Below are positions 1 to 9,546 of a stretch of DNA of 64,000 nucleotides, piece by piece (the stretch's first letter is position 1; the number at the start of each line of letters is the position of its first letter). This DNA is from Pueribacillus theae (GTDB lineage Bacteria; Bacillota; Bacilli; Bacillales; UBA6769). The notes under the pieces are model-generated. The model was given only the letters and a program-made list of their open reading frames with translations, was not told the DNA's origin and made no database searches. The DNA lies in assembly GCF_003097615.1 (NCBI RefSeq), contig NZ_QCZG01000007.1:44025-108024 (forward strand), in the 5' to 3' direction. Both the position numbers and the translations under genes were made by a program.

Positions 1-229
1 CTTGATCGCAATCGTACCGGATATCGACAATATTTTGTGTATGGCCTGATGTTTCGCCTTTATGCCATAATTCTTGCCTTGAACGGCTATAAAACCATGT
101 TTGTTTCGTTTCAATCGATTTCTCAAGCGATTCTTTATTCATATAAGCGAGCATAAGCACTTCTTTGCTGGCAGCATCCTGGACAATCGCAGGAATGAGG
201 CCTTGATCGTTAAACTGTACGTCAATCAT
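1..229 (-). CDS. hisI: HisI, phosphoribosyl-AMP cyclohydrolase (3' end outside window)
   Basis: This is the N-terminal 76 residues of the histidine-pathway enzyme that opens the adenine ring of phosphoribosyl-AMP. The start ATG at 229 overlaps the hisF stop in an ATGA arrangement, so the two are translationally coupled. The visible signature [13 protein letters not shown] followed by TSGH and a DCD motif (metal ligands) is typical of the PRA-CH domain. In Bacillus the protein is a HisI-HisE fusion with phosphoribosyl-ATP pyrophosphatase at the C terminus; that part lies beyond the window edge and cannot be seen. It is last in the his operon as in B. subtilis. Confidence 0.93.
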   Translation of the reverse strand, partial: MIDVQFNDQGLIPAIVQDAASKEVLMLAYMNKESLEKSIETKQTWFYSRSRQELWHKGETSGHTQNIVDIRYDCDQ

Positions 230-984
230 TTCAAATCGATCCCTCTCCGCTTTAATTCAGCCTTTACTTCTTTTACTGACGTCTCTTTAAAGTGAAATAC
301 AGAAGCAGCAAGCGCACCTGCGGCATTTGCTTTCGTGAACGCAGCGTAAAAGTCGTCAATTGTCCCTGCGCCGCCTGATGCAATAACAGGAACATCGACC
401 GCATCAACGACCGCTTTCGTCATTTCAAGATCGTATCCGCTCTTCTCTCCATCCCGATCCATACTCGTAAGCAAAATCTCGCCAGCTCCAAGTTCAGCGG
501 CTTCCTTCGCCCATTCAACGACGTCTTTATCTGTTACAGTGTTCCCGCCGTGAATGACGACTCGCCATGTGCCGGCTTCGTCTACAAATTTCGCATCGAT
601 CGCTGCAACAATGCGATCTGGGCCAAGAGCTTCGGCGCCTTCTTTAAAAAGATGAGGATTGTCATAAGCTGCCGTACCAATTGATACTTTATCCGCACCG
701 GCATCAATCACTGCTTTCATTTGTTCAACGGTACGGATACCGCCTCCAACCGTAAACGGAATCGTAATTTGCTCAGCTACCTTGCGGACAACATCGAGCA
801 TTGTTTCCCTGCCTTCGTTCGTTGCCGCAATATCAAGAAAAACGAGCTCGTCCGCTCCTTGTTCTTCATAAAATGCTGCAAGCTCCACTGGATCTCCCGC
901 ATCACGCAAATTGACGAATTGGACACCTTTTACGACACGGCCATCTTTCATATCAAGACAAGGGATAATTTTTTTTTCTGCCAT
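226..984 (-). CDS. hisF: HisF, imidazole glycerol phosphate synthase cyclase subunit
   Basis: This 252-residue TIM-barrel protein is the cyclase half of IGP synthase. It makes IGP and AICAR from PRFAR using ammonia delivered by the glutaminase HisH. The N-terminal [14 protein letters not shown] carries the catalytic Asp near residue 11, and AAIDAKF near residue 130 carries the second Asp; phosphate-binding loops GGGIR and ASGGAG are present. Its start codon overlaps the hisA stop by one base. The partner gene hisH is not next to it, which is unusual; HisF alone can use free ammonia in vitro. Confidence 0.96.
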   Translation of the reverse strand: MAEKKIIPCLDMKDGRVVKGVQFVNLRDAGDPVELAAFYEEQGADELVFLDIAATNEGRETMLDVVRKVAEQITIPFTVGGGIRTVEQMKAVIDAGADKVSIGTAAYDNPHLFKEGAEALGPDRIVAAIDAKFVDEAGTWRVVIHGGNTVTDKDVVEWAKEAAELGAGEILLTSMDRDGEKSGYDLEMTKAVVDAVDVPVIASGGAGTIDDFYAAFTKANAAGALAASVFHFKETSVKEVKAELKRRGIDLK

Positions 985-1715
985 TAGATCTCCACCTTTT
1001 TAAGAGCTTCTATTAATGTGAATCGTTTTGTGTAAAGAGCTTTCCCGACAATCGCTCCCTCGATTCCTTTCCTGCTTTCTTCAAGCAATTCATCGAAATC
1101 GCTAAGCTCGCTGATGCCGCCTGATGCAATGACTTGTTTCCCCGTTGCTTCCGCCATTGACACGATTGCTGAAACGTTTGGGCCTTCCAATGTACCGTCT
1201 TTTGAAATATCGGTAAAAATAAACGTTTCAGCCCCGTGTTCTGCCAATTCCCTTCCAAGGTCAGTTGCTTTTATTGTTGATGTTTCAAGCCATCCGTCAA
1301 CCGCGACATAACCGTCCCGCGCATCAATGCCAATGGCGATATGCTTGCCATATTCCTTAAGCATTTTTTTTACAAAGTCCGGTTTTTGAATCGCACTGCT
1401 TCCTAAAATCACCCGTTCTACGCCATTTTCCAAATAGTAGTTTACATCTTCTTCCGTTCGGATGCCGCCGCCAATTTGAACTTTTGCGTCAAGCCCTTTT
1501 GCAATTTGGACAACATGCTCGTGATTTACTCTTTCTCTCATTTTTGCGCCGTCAAGATCAACGAGGTGAATCCATTTCGCTCCTTGTTCTTTGAAGTGAT
1601 GCGCCATATCGTACGGTGAATCCCCGTAAACCGTTTCCTGATTATAATCTCCCTGAAACAAGCGGACACATTTCCCTCCGCGAATATCGATTGCTGGATA
1701 AATTGTAAAACCCAA
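984..1715 (-). CDS. hisA: HisA, ProFAR isomerase
   Basis: This 243-residue (beta-alpha)8 barrel isomerises ProFAR to PRFAR. The catalytic Asp residues are seen in [10 protein letters not shown] (near residue 9) and IGIDARDG (near 130), with the phosphate-binding GGGIR loop. The start is TTG at 1713-1715, supported by a GAGGTG ribosome-binding site 7 bases upstream. Only 25 bases separate it from hisB. In Bacillus species hisH normally lies between hisB and hisA, so the gene order here has a gap where hisH should be. Confidence 0.95.
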   Translation of the reverse strand: MGFTIYPAIDIRGGKCVRLFQGDYNQETVYGDSPYDMAHHFKEQGAKWIHLVDLDGAKMRERVNHEHVVQIAKGLDAKVQIGGGIRTEEDVNYYLENGVERVILGSSAIQKPDFVKKMLKEYGKHIAIGIDARDGYVAVDGWLETSTIKATDLGRELAEHGAETFIFTDISKDGTLEGPNVSAIVSMAEATGKQVIASGGISELSDFDELLEESRKGIEGAIVGKALYTKRFTLIEALKKVEI

Positions 1716-1740
1716 GCCTTTTCACCTCAGTTACTTTGAT

Positions 1741-2328
1741 TTAGAGCGACCCTTTTGTTGATGGGATGCCCTTTATTCCAGGATCAATTGTTGAAGCCTC
1801 GTCAAGTGCCCTACCGAGCGCTTTAAATACTGCTTCAATTATATGGTGCGTGTTCGTCCCATAATGAACGATCACGTGCAAATTCATGCGTGCTTCAAGT
1901 GCGAGCTTCCAAAGAAACTCATGGACGAGCTCCGTATCAAACGTGCCGACCTTTTGCATCGGGAAGCTGCCGCGAAATTCAACGTGCGGCCTGTCGCTCA
2001 GATCAACAACGACTTGTGCAAGAGCATCATCCATTGGAACAAAGGCATTTCCGAATCTTTTAATGCCGTATTTATCACCGAGTGCCTCGTTGAATGCTTT
2101 ACCAAGGCAAATGCCCAAATCTTCCGTTGTATGGTGATCGTCAATTTCTATATCGCCATTCGCATCAACGGTTAAATCAAATCTTCCATGCTTGCGAAAC
2201 GCATCGAGCATATGGGTCATAAATGGAACAGGCGTTTTTAACTGGCCGCTTCCGTCGCCATCCAAGTGTAATGTCAATGAAATTTGTGTCTCTTTCGTGC
2301 TTCTTTCCACATGTGCTTCACGGCTCAT
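1741..2328 (-). CDS. hisB: HisB, imidazoleglycerol-phosphate dehydratase
   Basis: The 195-residue protein has the usual length for the monofunctional dehydratase that converts IGP to imidazole acetol phosphate. The two manganese-binding repeats are visible as DDHHTTEDLG near residue 63 and THHIIEAVFKALGRAL near residue 160. It overlaps hisD by 4 bases and is followed, after a very short gap, directly by hisA instead of hisH. Confidence 0.96.
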   Translation of the reverse strand: MSREAHVERSTKETQISLTLHLDGDGSGQLKTPVPFMTHMLDAFRKHGRFDLTVDANGDIEIDDHHTTEDLGICLGKAFNEALGDKYGIKRFGNAFVPMDDALAQVVVDLSDRPHVEFRGSFPMQKVGTFDTELVHEFLWKLALEARMNLHVIVHYGTNTHHIIEAVFKALGRALDEASTIDPGIKGIPSTKGSL

Positions 2329-3602
2329 TTTTTCTCCCCCAGTCTTGCTTCAACTGCAATCGCGTGAGCGTCTAGCCCTTCCATCCTTGCAAAAGCGGCA
2401 ATTTTCTTTGCATTGCTTTCCATTGCGTTTTTACTATAGGAAACGATGCTCGATTTTTTTATAAAATCATCCACATTGAGCGGGTTTGAAAAACGGGCGG
2501 TTCCGTTTGTCGGCAGGACGTGATTCGTTCCCGCAAAATAATCTCCGACAGGCTCTGAACTGTTTTCTCCGAGAAAAATGGCTCCTGCATGGCGGATTTT
2601 CGACAACAGCTCAAAAGGTGCTTCTGTCATGACTTCCAAGTGTTCCGGAGCAAGTTCGTTGACGATATCAAGTGCTTCGTCCATATCGTTCGCAACATAA
2701 GCCGCACCATAGCCGCGAATTGAAGCTTCGGCGATTTCTTTTCTAGGCAATGAAGCTAGCTGCTTGTGCAATTCTTTGATTGTCTCTTCTGCGATCTTGT
2801 TGGAAGTTGTCACTAAGACAGCGGATGAACGTGCATCATGCTCAGCTTGTGACAAAAGATCGCTAGCAATATATGCCGGATTTGCGGATTCATCTGCCAA
2901 GACAACAATTTCACTCGGGCCTGCAAGCATATCGATTCCGACGATCCCAAATACTTCACGCTTTGCAAGCGCAACGAATATATTACCCGGCCCGACAATT
3001 TTGTCGACGCGGCCAATCGTTTCCGTTCCATAGGCAAGTGCCCCGATGGCTTGGGCTCCGCCGACTTTGTAAATTTCTTTCACACCGCTCTCATTCGCGG
3101 CGACAAGTACACCGGCTGGAAGCGACCCATCTTCTTGTGGAGGTGAAGTTAATACGATGCGTTCAACCCCTGCAACCTTTGCCGGGATGACACCCATTAA
3201 AACAGAAGAAGGGTATGCTGCCGTCCCTCCCGGTACGTACACACCAACCGCGTCAAGAGGAGTTATTTTTTGGCCAAGAATCGTGCCGTCTTCTTTCGTA
3301 ACGAACCAAGATTGGCGCTTTTGCTGTTCATGGTAAAAGCGGATGTTTTCAGCAGCTTCTTTTATGATTTCGATCAGCTTATGATCAAGCTGCTCATAAG
3401 CTTGTTCGATTTCTTTTTCACTTACCTTCAGCTTTGATAAAAGGACATGATCGAATTTTTCTGTCAGCTCATATAATGCTTGATCGCCAAATTTTCTTAC
3501 TTGCTTCAAGATCGTCCTGACAATTTCGCGCTGTTCATCTGTTCCGTGTTCGATGCTTCGGCGGATTTTCTTTAAATCTTCTTTCCCAGAAATCAATCTC
3601 AT
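2325..3602 (-). CDS. hisD: HisD, histidinol dehydrogenase
   Basis: This 425-residue zinc enzyme oxidises L-histidinol to L-histidine using two NAD+. The conserved [12 protein letters not shown] and [14 protein letters not shown] segments lie near residues 200-235, and the AEHD zinc/catalytic segment and TNHVLPT motif follow. Four-base overlaps with hisG upstream and hisB downstream show tight coupling. Nothing in the reading frame is broken. Confidence 0.97.
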   Translation of the reverse strand: MRLISGKEDLKKIRRSIEHGTDEQREIVRTILKQVRKFGDQALYELTEKFDHVLLSKLKVSEKEIEQAYEQLDHKLIEIIKEAAENIRFYHEQQKRQSWFVTKEDGTILGQKITPLDAVGVYVPGGTAAYPSSVLMGVIPAKVAGVERIVLTSPPQEDGSLPAGVLVAANESGVKEIYKVGGAQAIGALAYGTETIGRVDKIVGPGNIFVALAKREVFGIVGIDMLAGPSEIVVLADESANPAYIASDLLSQAEHDARSSAVLVTTSNKIAEETIKELHKQLASLPRKEIAEASIRGYGAAYVANDMDEALDIVNELAPEHLEVMTEAPFELLSKIRHAGAIFLGENSSEPVGDYFAGTNHVLPTNGTARFSNPLNVDDFIKKSSIVSYSKNAMESNAKKIAAFARMEGLDAHAIAVEARLGEKK

Positions 3603-4240
3603 TGCCCTTTTCCCCCTTCTATGACGGCGGACAATTTGTTGACCAGCTCGTCGATCATTTGATCTTTTAAACGGTAGCTTGCGGGATTGACAATTAATCT
3701 TGAAGTAATTGGGACGATCTGTTCAAGCTCTACAAGCCCATTTTCTTTTAATGTACGTCCCGTTGAAACAATATCAACGATGCGATCAGCGAGCCCAATG
3801 AGAGGTGCAAGCTCAATGGAACCGTTCAGCTTAATAATTTCAACTTGCTCGCCTTGTTCCCTGAAATAGCTTGAAGCAACATGCGGATATTTTGTTGCAA
3901 CTTTCGAGGCAACGCCGCGTTTTTTCGCATCAGGAAGGCCTGCGACAGCCAGATAGCATTCACTAATTTTTAAATCCAGCACTTCGTATACTTCCCGCTC
4001 TTCTTCAAGCAGAACATCTTTCCCTGCGATTCCGACGTCTGCCACGCCGTGTTCCACATAGGTAGGCACGTCGACTGGTTTTGCAAGGATAAACCTTAAT
4101 CCCGCCTGCTCGATATCCAAGATCAGTTTTCGCGATTCATCAAATTCCGGCGGAAGATCGTACCCTGCTTTTTTAAGCAGTTCAACGGCTTCAATAAAAA
4201 TTCGCCCTTTCGGCATCGCGATCGTTAACCGTTCTTTCAT
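3599..4240 (-). CDS. hisG: HisG, short-form ATP phosphoribosyltransferase
   Basis: HisG catalyses the first and feedback-controlled step, joining ATP and PRPP. At 213 residues it is the short form, which lacks the regulatory C-terminal domain and needs HisZ; hisZ is directly upstream with a 4-base overlap. The phosphate-binding segment [16 protein letters not shown] near residues 152-167 is clear. Confidence 0.97.
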   Translation of the reverse strand: MKERLTIAMPKGRIFIEAVELLKKAGYDLPPEFDESRKLILDIEQAGLRFILAKPVDVPTYVEHGVADVGIAGKDVLLEEEREVYEVLDLKISECYLAVAGLPDAKKRGVASKVATKYPHVASSYFREQGEQVEIIKLNGSIELAPLIGLADRIVDIVSTGRTLKENGLVELEQIVPITSRLIVNPASYRLKDQMIDELVNKLSAVIEGGKGQ

Positions 4241-5433
4241 GATCCGTTCTCCTTCCCTTTCTTGCCGATGCAGAAGCTAATATCATCATATCTAGCTGTT
4301 AATGCATCAATGTCCGCTACACCTGACAAGTCTTGAAGCACGACGCGCTTTCCTCGTTCCCGCATTTCTTTTGCTTTCGCAATTGCTTCAGCCTGGTGTT
4401 CTTTCGTAAAAATCAAACACGAAATCGGCGCTTCAACTTCTTCCCCGTCAAGCGCTTCAATTAAATGATCAAGGCGAATTCCAAACCCTGTGGCCTGTGC
4501 GGGACGGTTGAATTTTTCTAACAATTCATCATATCTGCCTCCGCCCGCCAGTGGTGAGCCTAACCCTTCTGCGTACGCTTCAAACACGATTCCTGTGTAA
4601 TAGCTAATATGACGGACAAGCGTTAAATCCAATGTAACATCAGAAGCAACATCATACGCTTCGAGAATGGACCATAGCGACTGAAGCTCTTTAAGAGCCG
4701 CTTCGCTTTCGTAGTTGTCGATCACGTTCATTGCTTCATCGACCGTCTCCTTTCTCCCGCGTAAGCCTAATAGAGCTAACAGACGGCGTTCATCGATCGA
4801 TGACAGTTTTAACTGTTTCACGTGTTCACGGTATCCGACGTAATTTTTTTCGTTTAAAAATTTCCGAAGCGCTTCAGCGCGTTCCTGAGTACCCACAACA
4901 TCAAGGAACAGTTTATTCATAAATCCAACATGTCCGACGGCCACTTTAAAATTTTCCAGTCCGGCTTCTTTAAGAGCCGCAATCATAAGCGCGATCACTT
5001 CAGCATCTGCGCTTCGTGTGCCGTCCCCAATCAGTTCAATTCCAATTTGTTCATATTCAGCCGGTCTTCCCCCTTCACGCTGCTGTGCTTGGAAAAGATG
5101 GCTGTCATACGCAAGCCTTAAAGGATAAGCGGCGTTTTTTAAACTTGAGCCCGCTACCCTTGCAATGGGCGCCGTCATATCCGGACGCAATACGAGCGGA
5201 TTTCCTTCTTGATCGAGCAGTTTAAACAATTGCTTTTCAAGCATAGCAGAAGCTGCTCCAACCGTATCGTAATATTCCAATGTTGGCGTTTCGATAAACT
5301 GGTATCCCCATGATTGAATGAATGATGCAATTTTTGTTCGAATTCTTTTTTTTGTTTCATATAATGCTGGCAATGTATCATGCATGCCAAGCGGCTTTTC
5401 AAAAACAAGTGGTTTTGACATGATGCCGGTCAC
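4237..5433 (-). CDS. hisZ: HisZ, HisRS-like regulatory subunit of ATP phosphoribosyltransferase
   Basis: This is a class II synthetase-like protein of about 395 residues without the HisRS anticodon domain. It is the regulatory partner of the short HisG. The motif-2 segment [13 protein letters not shown] is near residue 80 and the GGRYDELL loop near residue 295. Two starts are possible: GTG at 5433, or ATG at 5421 (protein starting [13 protein letters not shown]). The latter agrees better with the family N terminus. It is the first gene of the operon. I see no T-box leader upstream, only a TTGACT-17-TAGACT promoter-like pair (see separate entry). Confidence 0.94.
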   Translation of the reverse strand: MTGIMSKPLVFEKPLGMHDTLPALYETKKRIRTKIASFIQSWGYQFIETPTLEYYDTVGAASAMLEKQLFKLLDQEGNPLVLRPDMTAPIARVAGSSLKNAAYPLRLAYDSHLFQAQQREGGRPAEYEQIGIELIGDGTRSADAEVIALMIAALKEAGLENFKVAVGHVGFMNKLFLDVVGTQERAEALRKFLNEKNYVGYREHVKQLKLSSIDERRLLALLGLRGRKETVDEAMNVIDNYESEAALKELQSLWSILEAYDVASDVTLDLTLVRHISYYTGIVFEAYAEGLGSPLAGGGRYDELLEKFNRPAQATGFGIRLDHLIEALDGEEVEAPISCLIFTKEHQAEAIAKAKEMRERGKRVVLQDLSGVADIDALTARYDDISFCIGKKGKENGS

Positions 5434-5483
5434 TCTCCGTAATCCTTTAGTTCGCTAATATGCTACCAAAGTAAAGTATGATA

Positions 5484-5515
5484 CTTGTAGTCTATCGAAA
5501 TCGACTGTAACAGTC
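5484..5515 (-). promoter_or_regulatory. Candidate promoter of the his operon
   Basis: On the minus strand a TTGACT hexamer is followed after 17 bases by TAGACT, about 60 bases upstream of hisZ. The -10 match is weak. A near-palindrome AAGTATCATACTT lies just downstream and could be an operator; this is inference only. No T-box terminator/antiterminator signature is seen. Confidence 0.35.
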
Positions 5516-5593
5516 AACTATCTTATCGATGTGTGAATTGAATTTGAACACATTATTTTTCATAAATACGGGTACTGTTAACTATATGTGAGT

Positions 5594-5736
5594 GTTCAAA
5601 AAGGGGCTGAATCAGACGCAAGCAGATCGAGGCACGGGGTAAAAAACCGGCGGAGTGTACGTTTTTTGGTACATGAGTAAGGTTTTTTAGACCGTAACGA
5701 AGAGATGCGCCGCGGATTTTCAGTGCCTTTTTGAAC
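5594..5736. repeat. 143-bp intergenic repeat with GTTCAAAAAGG / CCTTTTTGAAC ends
   Basis: This element has 11-base perfect terminal inverted repeats. The flanks contain similar words (CTATATGTGAG on the left, CTATATGAG on the right) that could be a degraded target duplication. The interior differs from the other GTTCAAAAAG-ended repeats of this window. A 61-codon minus-strand ORF across it is just the repeat read in frame and is not called. Confidence 0.7.
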
Positions 5737-5774
5737 AACCTCTATATGAGGATTTCGATAACGGAGGATAGATA

Positions 5775-6827
5775 ATGAATCGATTGTTTTTTCTAATGGT
5801 ACTTGTCGGTGTTCCTATCTCAGTTGCAGGAAGCTTGTTGAATTGGTCACAAATCTTAATGTTTATTATTTACTGTGTAACGATTATTGCCCTTTCGGCT
5901 TTTATGGGAAGGGCGACTGAAAGTCTTGCTATCCATGCCGGGCCAAGGATTGGCGGGCTTTTGAACGCCACATTCGGAAATGCCGTTGAACTTATTATCT
6001 CTATTTTTGCTTTAAAGGCCGGAATGCTCGGTGTTGTGCTTGCATCGCTTACAGGCTCGATCATCGGCAATTTGCTTCTCGTCGCTGGTTTGTCATTTCT
6101 CGTTGGAGGAATAAGATTTAAACGCCCAGAATTTAACGTTTACGATGCGAGGCACAATTCAGGACTATTGATTTTTTCTGTTGTTGTTGCTTTTATTTTT
6201 CCTGAAGTGTTCTCGATACAGCTCTCAGAACGTGAAACTTTAACATTAAGTATATGGATCGCTATTATTATGATCGTTCTTTATATTGCCGCCCTTATCT
6301 TTAAACTTGTGACACACCGAGGGGTTTACCAACACCGTTCAGACAAAGCGGCGCATGATGAAGAAGCGGAATGGTCTAAGTTGAAAGCAATCCTTGTGTT
6401 GTTTGCTGCGACACTAGCTGTGGCGTATGTATCGGAGAGGCTTGTTTCTACTTTTGAAACGGTGGGCCATACGTTTGGATGGACTGAACTGTTTATCGGC
6501 GTCATCATTGTAGCCATCGTTGGAAATGCCGCCGAACATGCTTCTGCGGTCATTATGGCTTTTAAAAACAAAATGAATGTTGCCGTTGAAATTGCAATTG
6601 GGTCTTCCATTCAAGTCGCGATGTTCGTTGCACCTGTTCTCGTGCTTATTTCTCTTCTATTCTCTAAGCCAATGCCGCTTATTTTTACATTGCCGGAGCT
6701 TGTTGCCATGGTGTTATCTGTTATTTTAACGATCGCCGTTTCGATTGACGGTGAGACAAACTGGTTTGAAGGCCTTACCATGCTTGCTGCCTATCTCATT
6801 ATGGGGGTTGGTTTTTATTTCTTGTAG
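5775..6827 (+). CDS. cax: Calcium/proton (cation) antiporter, CaCA/CAX family
   Basis: This 350-residue integral membrane protein, similar to B. subtilis YfkE/ChaA, exchanges Ca2+ for protons across the membrane. It has about ten hydrophobic segments in two halves. Each half carries the ion-binding alpha-repeat: NATFGNAVELIIS near residue 60 and GNAAEHASAVIMAFKNKM near residue 252. An AACGGAGG ribosome-binding site precedes the ATG by 9 bases. It is monocistronic, lying between two dispersed repeats. Confidence 0.93.
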   Translation: MNRLFFLMVLVGVPISVAGSLLNWSQILMFIIYCVTIIALSAFMGRATESLAIHAGPRIGGLLNATFGNAVELIISIFALKAGMLGVVLASLTGSIIGNLLLVAGLSFLVGGIRFKRPEFNVYDARHNSGLLIFSVVVAFIFPEVFSIQLSERETLTLSIWIAIIMIVLYIAALIFKLVTHRGVYQHRSDKAAHDEEAEWSKLKAILVLFAATLAVAYVSERLVSTFETVGHTFGWTELFIGVIIVAIVGNAAEHASAVIMAFKNKMNVAVEIAIGSSIQVAMFVAPVLVLISLLFSKPMPLIFTLPELVAMVLSVILTIAVSIDGETNWFEGLTMLAAYLIMGVGFYFL

Positions 6828-6832
6828 GGGTT

Positions 6833-7120
6833 GTTCAAAAAGTCCGGAAGCTTACAGGAGGTAAGTCAGTTCGACGTTATCACAGGACGTGATGCTTTTT
6901 AGTCGAACTTCCTTATAGAGGCTGCGAATCTCTACGTCAGCTTGCTCTTCCGCTCCTCACTTAATTGAAAGGAGTTATGCACCTGCGTCTACAAGCATTG
7001 CTCCGAAGCATGCTTCCTCGGTGCAACTCGCAGCGGATCATAGAAGTATTGCTCGTCGCTGCGGTGCTCAGAGCTACGCTTCCTCGATCTTCTTGCCTCT
7101 CGTTGTCCTCCTTTTTGAAC
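6833..7120. repeat. 288-bp dispersed repeat, long copy
   Basis: The element begins GTTCAAAAAGTCCGG and ends GTCCTCCTTTTTGAAC. The right 200 bases are nearly identical to the repeat at 23020-23235, and the first 15 bases match the minus strand of the short copy at 17072-17130. No credible coding frame exists. It begins 5 bases after the cax stop codon. Confidence 0.85.
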
Positions 7121-7254
7121 ACACACTTATAGGTAATAAATTTACTTCATAATAAATACAATGGAAATGTAAATTTCAAATGTTAAGCATACAGGAGTAG
7201 AGCATTCCAAATGAATAATCCGAATCGTAAAATAAGGAAAAGGGGAAAGAAATA

Positions 7255-8316
7255 TTGGGTGCACCCAATCTCTTCTTAAAGAACCGCGCTGTGTTTTTTC
7301 AGAAGAATTCCAAGAATGTTATTTTCGAAGTGACATCAGCTCAATTACCTGTGCTAAACCGAATAGGATTGGATGATTTGTTTCTCACAAAAGGGCATAT
7401 ACAGGCTCCCCACTGGCATCCAAATGCTGCGGAATTAAATTACGTCGCAGCTGGCGAAGCAATGATTTCTGTTCTCGATCCGCTAAGGCACCGGCTATTA
7501 TCCTATCATGTAAAAAGAGGCCAGGTCGTTTACATTCCGATCAACTGGTGGCACTGGGTTTCTGCCATTTCGGATAAAGTGCATATTGTCCAAACGTTCA
7601 GCAACGCAGACCGCCAAATAATCGAAGGCCCTGATGTATTAAAGAAAACGCCGCCTGAAGTTTTCCAATTAGCTTACGGAGTCGACGCCAAAGCGTTTGC
7701 GAAATTGCTTGCGCCAATTACCGAACGTGTCGTGATTGGGCCAGAGAACCCCCATTTAACGGAAGAGTTGAATATGATGGGAAACATCATGCCTAGCAGT
7801 TCACCGATTCTTTTCTTCGATCTTAGGCAAAATCTTAGCGTCCGCAGGGACGACAGCTTGCTTTTTAAAGTGACCTGTAGGCAAATCCCTTTAATGCATG
7901 ATTTATCACTTGGAGACCTCTTTCTTACGAAAGGCCATATCCGAGAACCCCACTGGCACCCGAATGCAGATGAGTTTGATTACATCATTTCCGGCCAGGT
8001 TACCATCTCTATTCTTAACCCGTTTACACTCCAATTAATAAGCGGTAATGTACAAGCCGGACAGGTGGTTTTTATTCCAAAAGGATGGTGGCATTGGATC
8101 ATTCCCGTCACGGAAAAAACGCATCTTCTCGTGTTCTTCAACGATGGAAAAATTGAATCAGTCGAAGGATCCGATGTGCTGCGGCTGACACCGCCTCGTG
8201 TATATGAGCAAGCCTACGGCATCAATGCTGAGAAATTAGACAAGGAACTAACGTCAATAAGAAAAACGTTGACGATTGGACCACCAAGTACAACAGATGA
8301 ACAAATTTGGTTTTAA
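7255..8316 (+). CDS. Bicupin protein, oxalate-decarboxylase-like
   Basis: The 353-residue protein has two tandem cupin domains (about residues 20-135 and 195-320). Each has a full set of metal ligands: HWHPNAAE with GQVVYIPINWWHW in the first, HWHPNADE with GQVVFIPKGWWHW in the second. This three-His-one-Glu pattern binds Mn or Fe, as in oxalate decarboxylase and germin-like proteins. There is no signal peptide, so it is cytoplasmic or associated with the spore. The start is TTG after an AGGGGAAAG site. An out-of-frame ATG at 7211 opens a 22-codon ORF (ending at 7279) that overlaps this start, so the true N terminus could be different. Substrate cannot be assigned. Confidence 0.8.
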   Translation: MGAPNLFLKNRAVFFQKNSKNVIFEVTSAQLPVLNRIGLDDLFLTKGHIQAPHWHPNAAELNYVAAGEAMISVLDPLRHRLLSYHVKRGQVVYIPINWWHWVSAISDKVHIVQTFSNADRQIIEGPDVLKKTPPEVFQLAYGVDAKAFAKLLAPITERVVIGPENPHLTEELNMMGNIMPSSSPILFFDLRQNLSVRRDDSLLFKVTCRQIPLMHDLSLGDLFLTKGHIREPHWHPNADEFDYIISGQVTISILNPFTLQLISGNVQAGQVVFIPKGWWHWIIPVTEKTHLLVFFNDGKIESVEGSDVLRLTPPRVYEQAYGINAEKLDKELTSIRKTLTIGPPSTTDEQIWF

Positions 8317-8332
8317 GTAGCGAAAAAAATAG

Positions 8333-8378
8333 AAAGAGCATGGCAACGTTTTAAAACTGAACTGCCATACTCTTTTTT
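8333..8378. terminator. Bidirectional terminator between bicupin gene and yvoF
   Basis: AAAGAGCATGGCA pairs with TGCCATACTCTTT, with A-rich and T-rich flanks on both sides. It sits between convergent genes and can serve both. Confidence 0.85.
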
Positions 8379-8383
8379 CAATA

Positions 8384-8896
8384 TTACCGTCCTTTTTTCC
8401 GTTGTTCCATTTGTTCTTTCGTATAGATGATTTGCATGGGATTGCCGCCAACGAATGCACCAGCGGGCACATCGCGGTGGACGAGTGTACTCGCTGAAAC
8501 GACGGCTCCATCCCCTATCATAACCCCGGGCAAAATGGTACTGTTTGCCCCAATCATTACACCGTCTCCGATAATAACATCTCCGATACGGTATTCATCA
8601 ATTAAATACTCGTGGGCAAGAACAGTAGAATTAAAGCCAATGACTGTATTGCTGCCGATTTTAATTCGTTCAGGAAACAAAATATCCATGACAACTTTGT
8701 AAGCCACGGCCGTATGTTCACCTATCTCCATACGAAGAAATGTCCTGAAAAGCCAGTTTTTCAATCGGAAAAATGGTGTGATTCTTGACAGTTCGATGAT
8801 GATTACATTTTTTGCAACTTTCCAGAAGGATACCGTTTTATACAATTGCCAAAGCGAGTTTTCTCCATTGACATGGTAGCGCTCTGTCCTTCTCAT
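8384..8896 (-). CDS. yvoF: YvoF-like left-handed beta-helix acyltransferase
   Basis: This 170-residue protein has hexapeptide repeats (IGSNTVIGF, IGDGVMIGANSTILPGVMIGDGAVV) typical of maltose/serine acetyltransferase-type enzymes. It has a basic, amphipathic N terminus. It overlaps ppaX by 4 bases and keeps the B. subtilis order hprK-lgt-yvoD-ppaX-yvoF. The acceptor is unknown. Confidence 0.88.
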   Translation of the reverse strand: MRRTERYHVNGENSLWQLYKTVSFWKVAKNVIIIELSRITPFFRLKNWLFRTFLRMEIGEHTAVAYKVVMDILFPERIKIGSNTVIGFNSTVLAHEYLIDEYRIGDVIIGDGVMIGANSTILPGVMIGDGAVVSASTLVHRDVPAGAFVGGNPMQIIYTKEQMEQRKKGR

Positions 8897-9546
8897 TTTG
8901 CCTTTTCACCAACAATATCAAGCAGCTCAGGCATTTTGCCAATAATGAAGTCTGGTTTTTGTGCGATAATAAATTCTTTCCCTTTCAGCGACCAAGCGAC
9001 ACCGGCAGTATAAGTTCCTGCCCGCTTGCCTCCTTCAATATCAAACTGGCTATCCCCAACCATCAGCGTTGTTTCTGGTTCAGATTGAAGAAGCGCCATT
9101 GCCTTTTCCAACGGTTCGGCATGCGGCTTCGCCCTTGCCACATCGTCAAGGGTAATGACAACATCGAAAAACTGGTTGAGCTTTGTCAGTTCAAGCCCTT
9201 TTAATGCGGAAGGGCGCAGCTTATTTGTAACGACCGCAAGCTTTATCCCGAGCCTGTCAAGCTCTTGTACGGTTTCAAACACTCCATCAAATTCTTGAAT
9301 AAGCAAATCATGATATTCCAAGTTATGCTTTCGGTAGATTTCAACCATTTCTTTGGCCCGTTTTGAGTTAAATCGTTTAAAGCTCTCGATAAGCGGCTCA
9401 CCGACGAAAGGCATTAAATCAATGTCTTCATATTCATCTGGAAAAAAATGTTGAAGCGTATGTTTGAACGATTCAAGAATTAAATGATTCGTATCAATAA
9501 GCGTGCCATCTAAATCAAAGAGCACCGTGTCTATTTTCATAATCAT
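8893..9546 (-). CDS. ppaX: PpaX, HAD-family pyrophosphatase
   Basis: PpaX hydrolyses the pyrophosphate produced when HprK uses phosphorolysis to dephosphorylate Ser-P-HPr. HAD motifs are visible: FDLDGTLIDT (nucleophile Asp near residue 11), VVTNK, and GDSQFDIEGG. The length (about 215 residues) fits the family. The likely start is the ATG of MKIDTVLF at 9540, which overlaps the end of yvoD by 26 bases. Confidence 0.93.
   Translation of the reverse strand: MIMKIDTVLFDLDGTLIDTNHLILESFKHTLQHFFPDEYEDIDLMPFVGEPLIESFKRFNSKRAKEMVEIYRKHNLEYHDLLIQEFDGVFETVQELDRLGIKLAVVTNKLRPSALKGLELTKLNQFFDVVITLDDVARAKPHAEPLEKAMALLQSEPETTLMVGDSQFDIEGGKRAGTYTAGVAWSLKGKEFIIAQKPDFIIGKMPELLDIVGEKAK

Noticed and set aside
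5434..5593. Possible T-box riboswitch upstream of hisZ
   Set aside because: No T-box consensus, specifier-loop stem or terminator/antiterminator pair is seen; only a weak promoter-like pair and a small palindrome.
5553..5738. 61-codon minus-strand ORF
   Set aside because: It is almost entirely inside the 143-bp repeat, lacks a ribosome site and simply reflects an open frame of the repeat.
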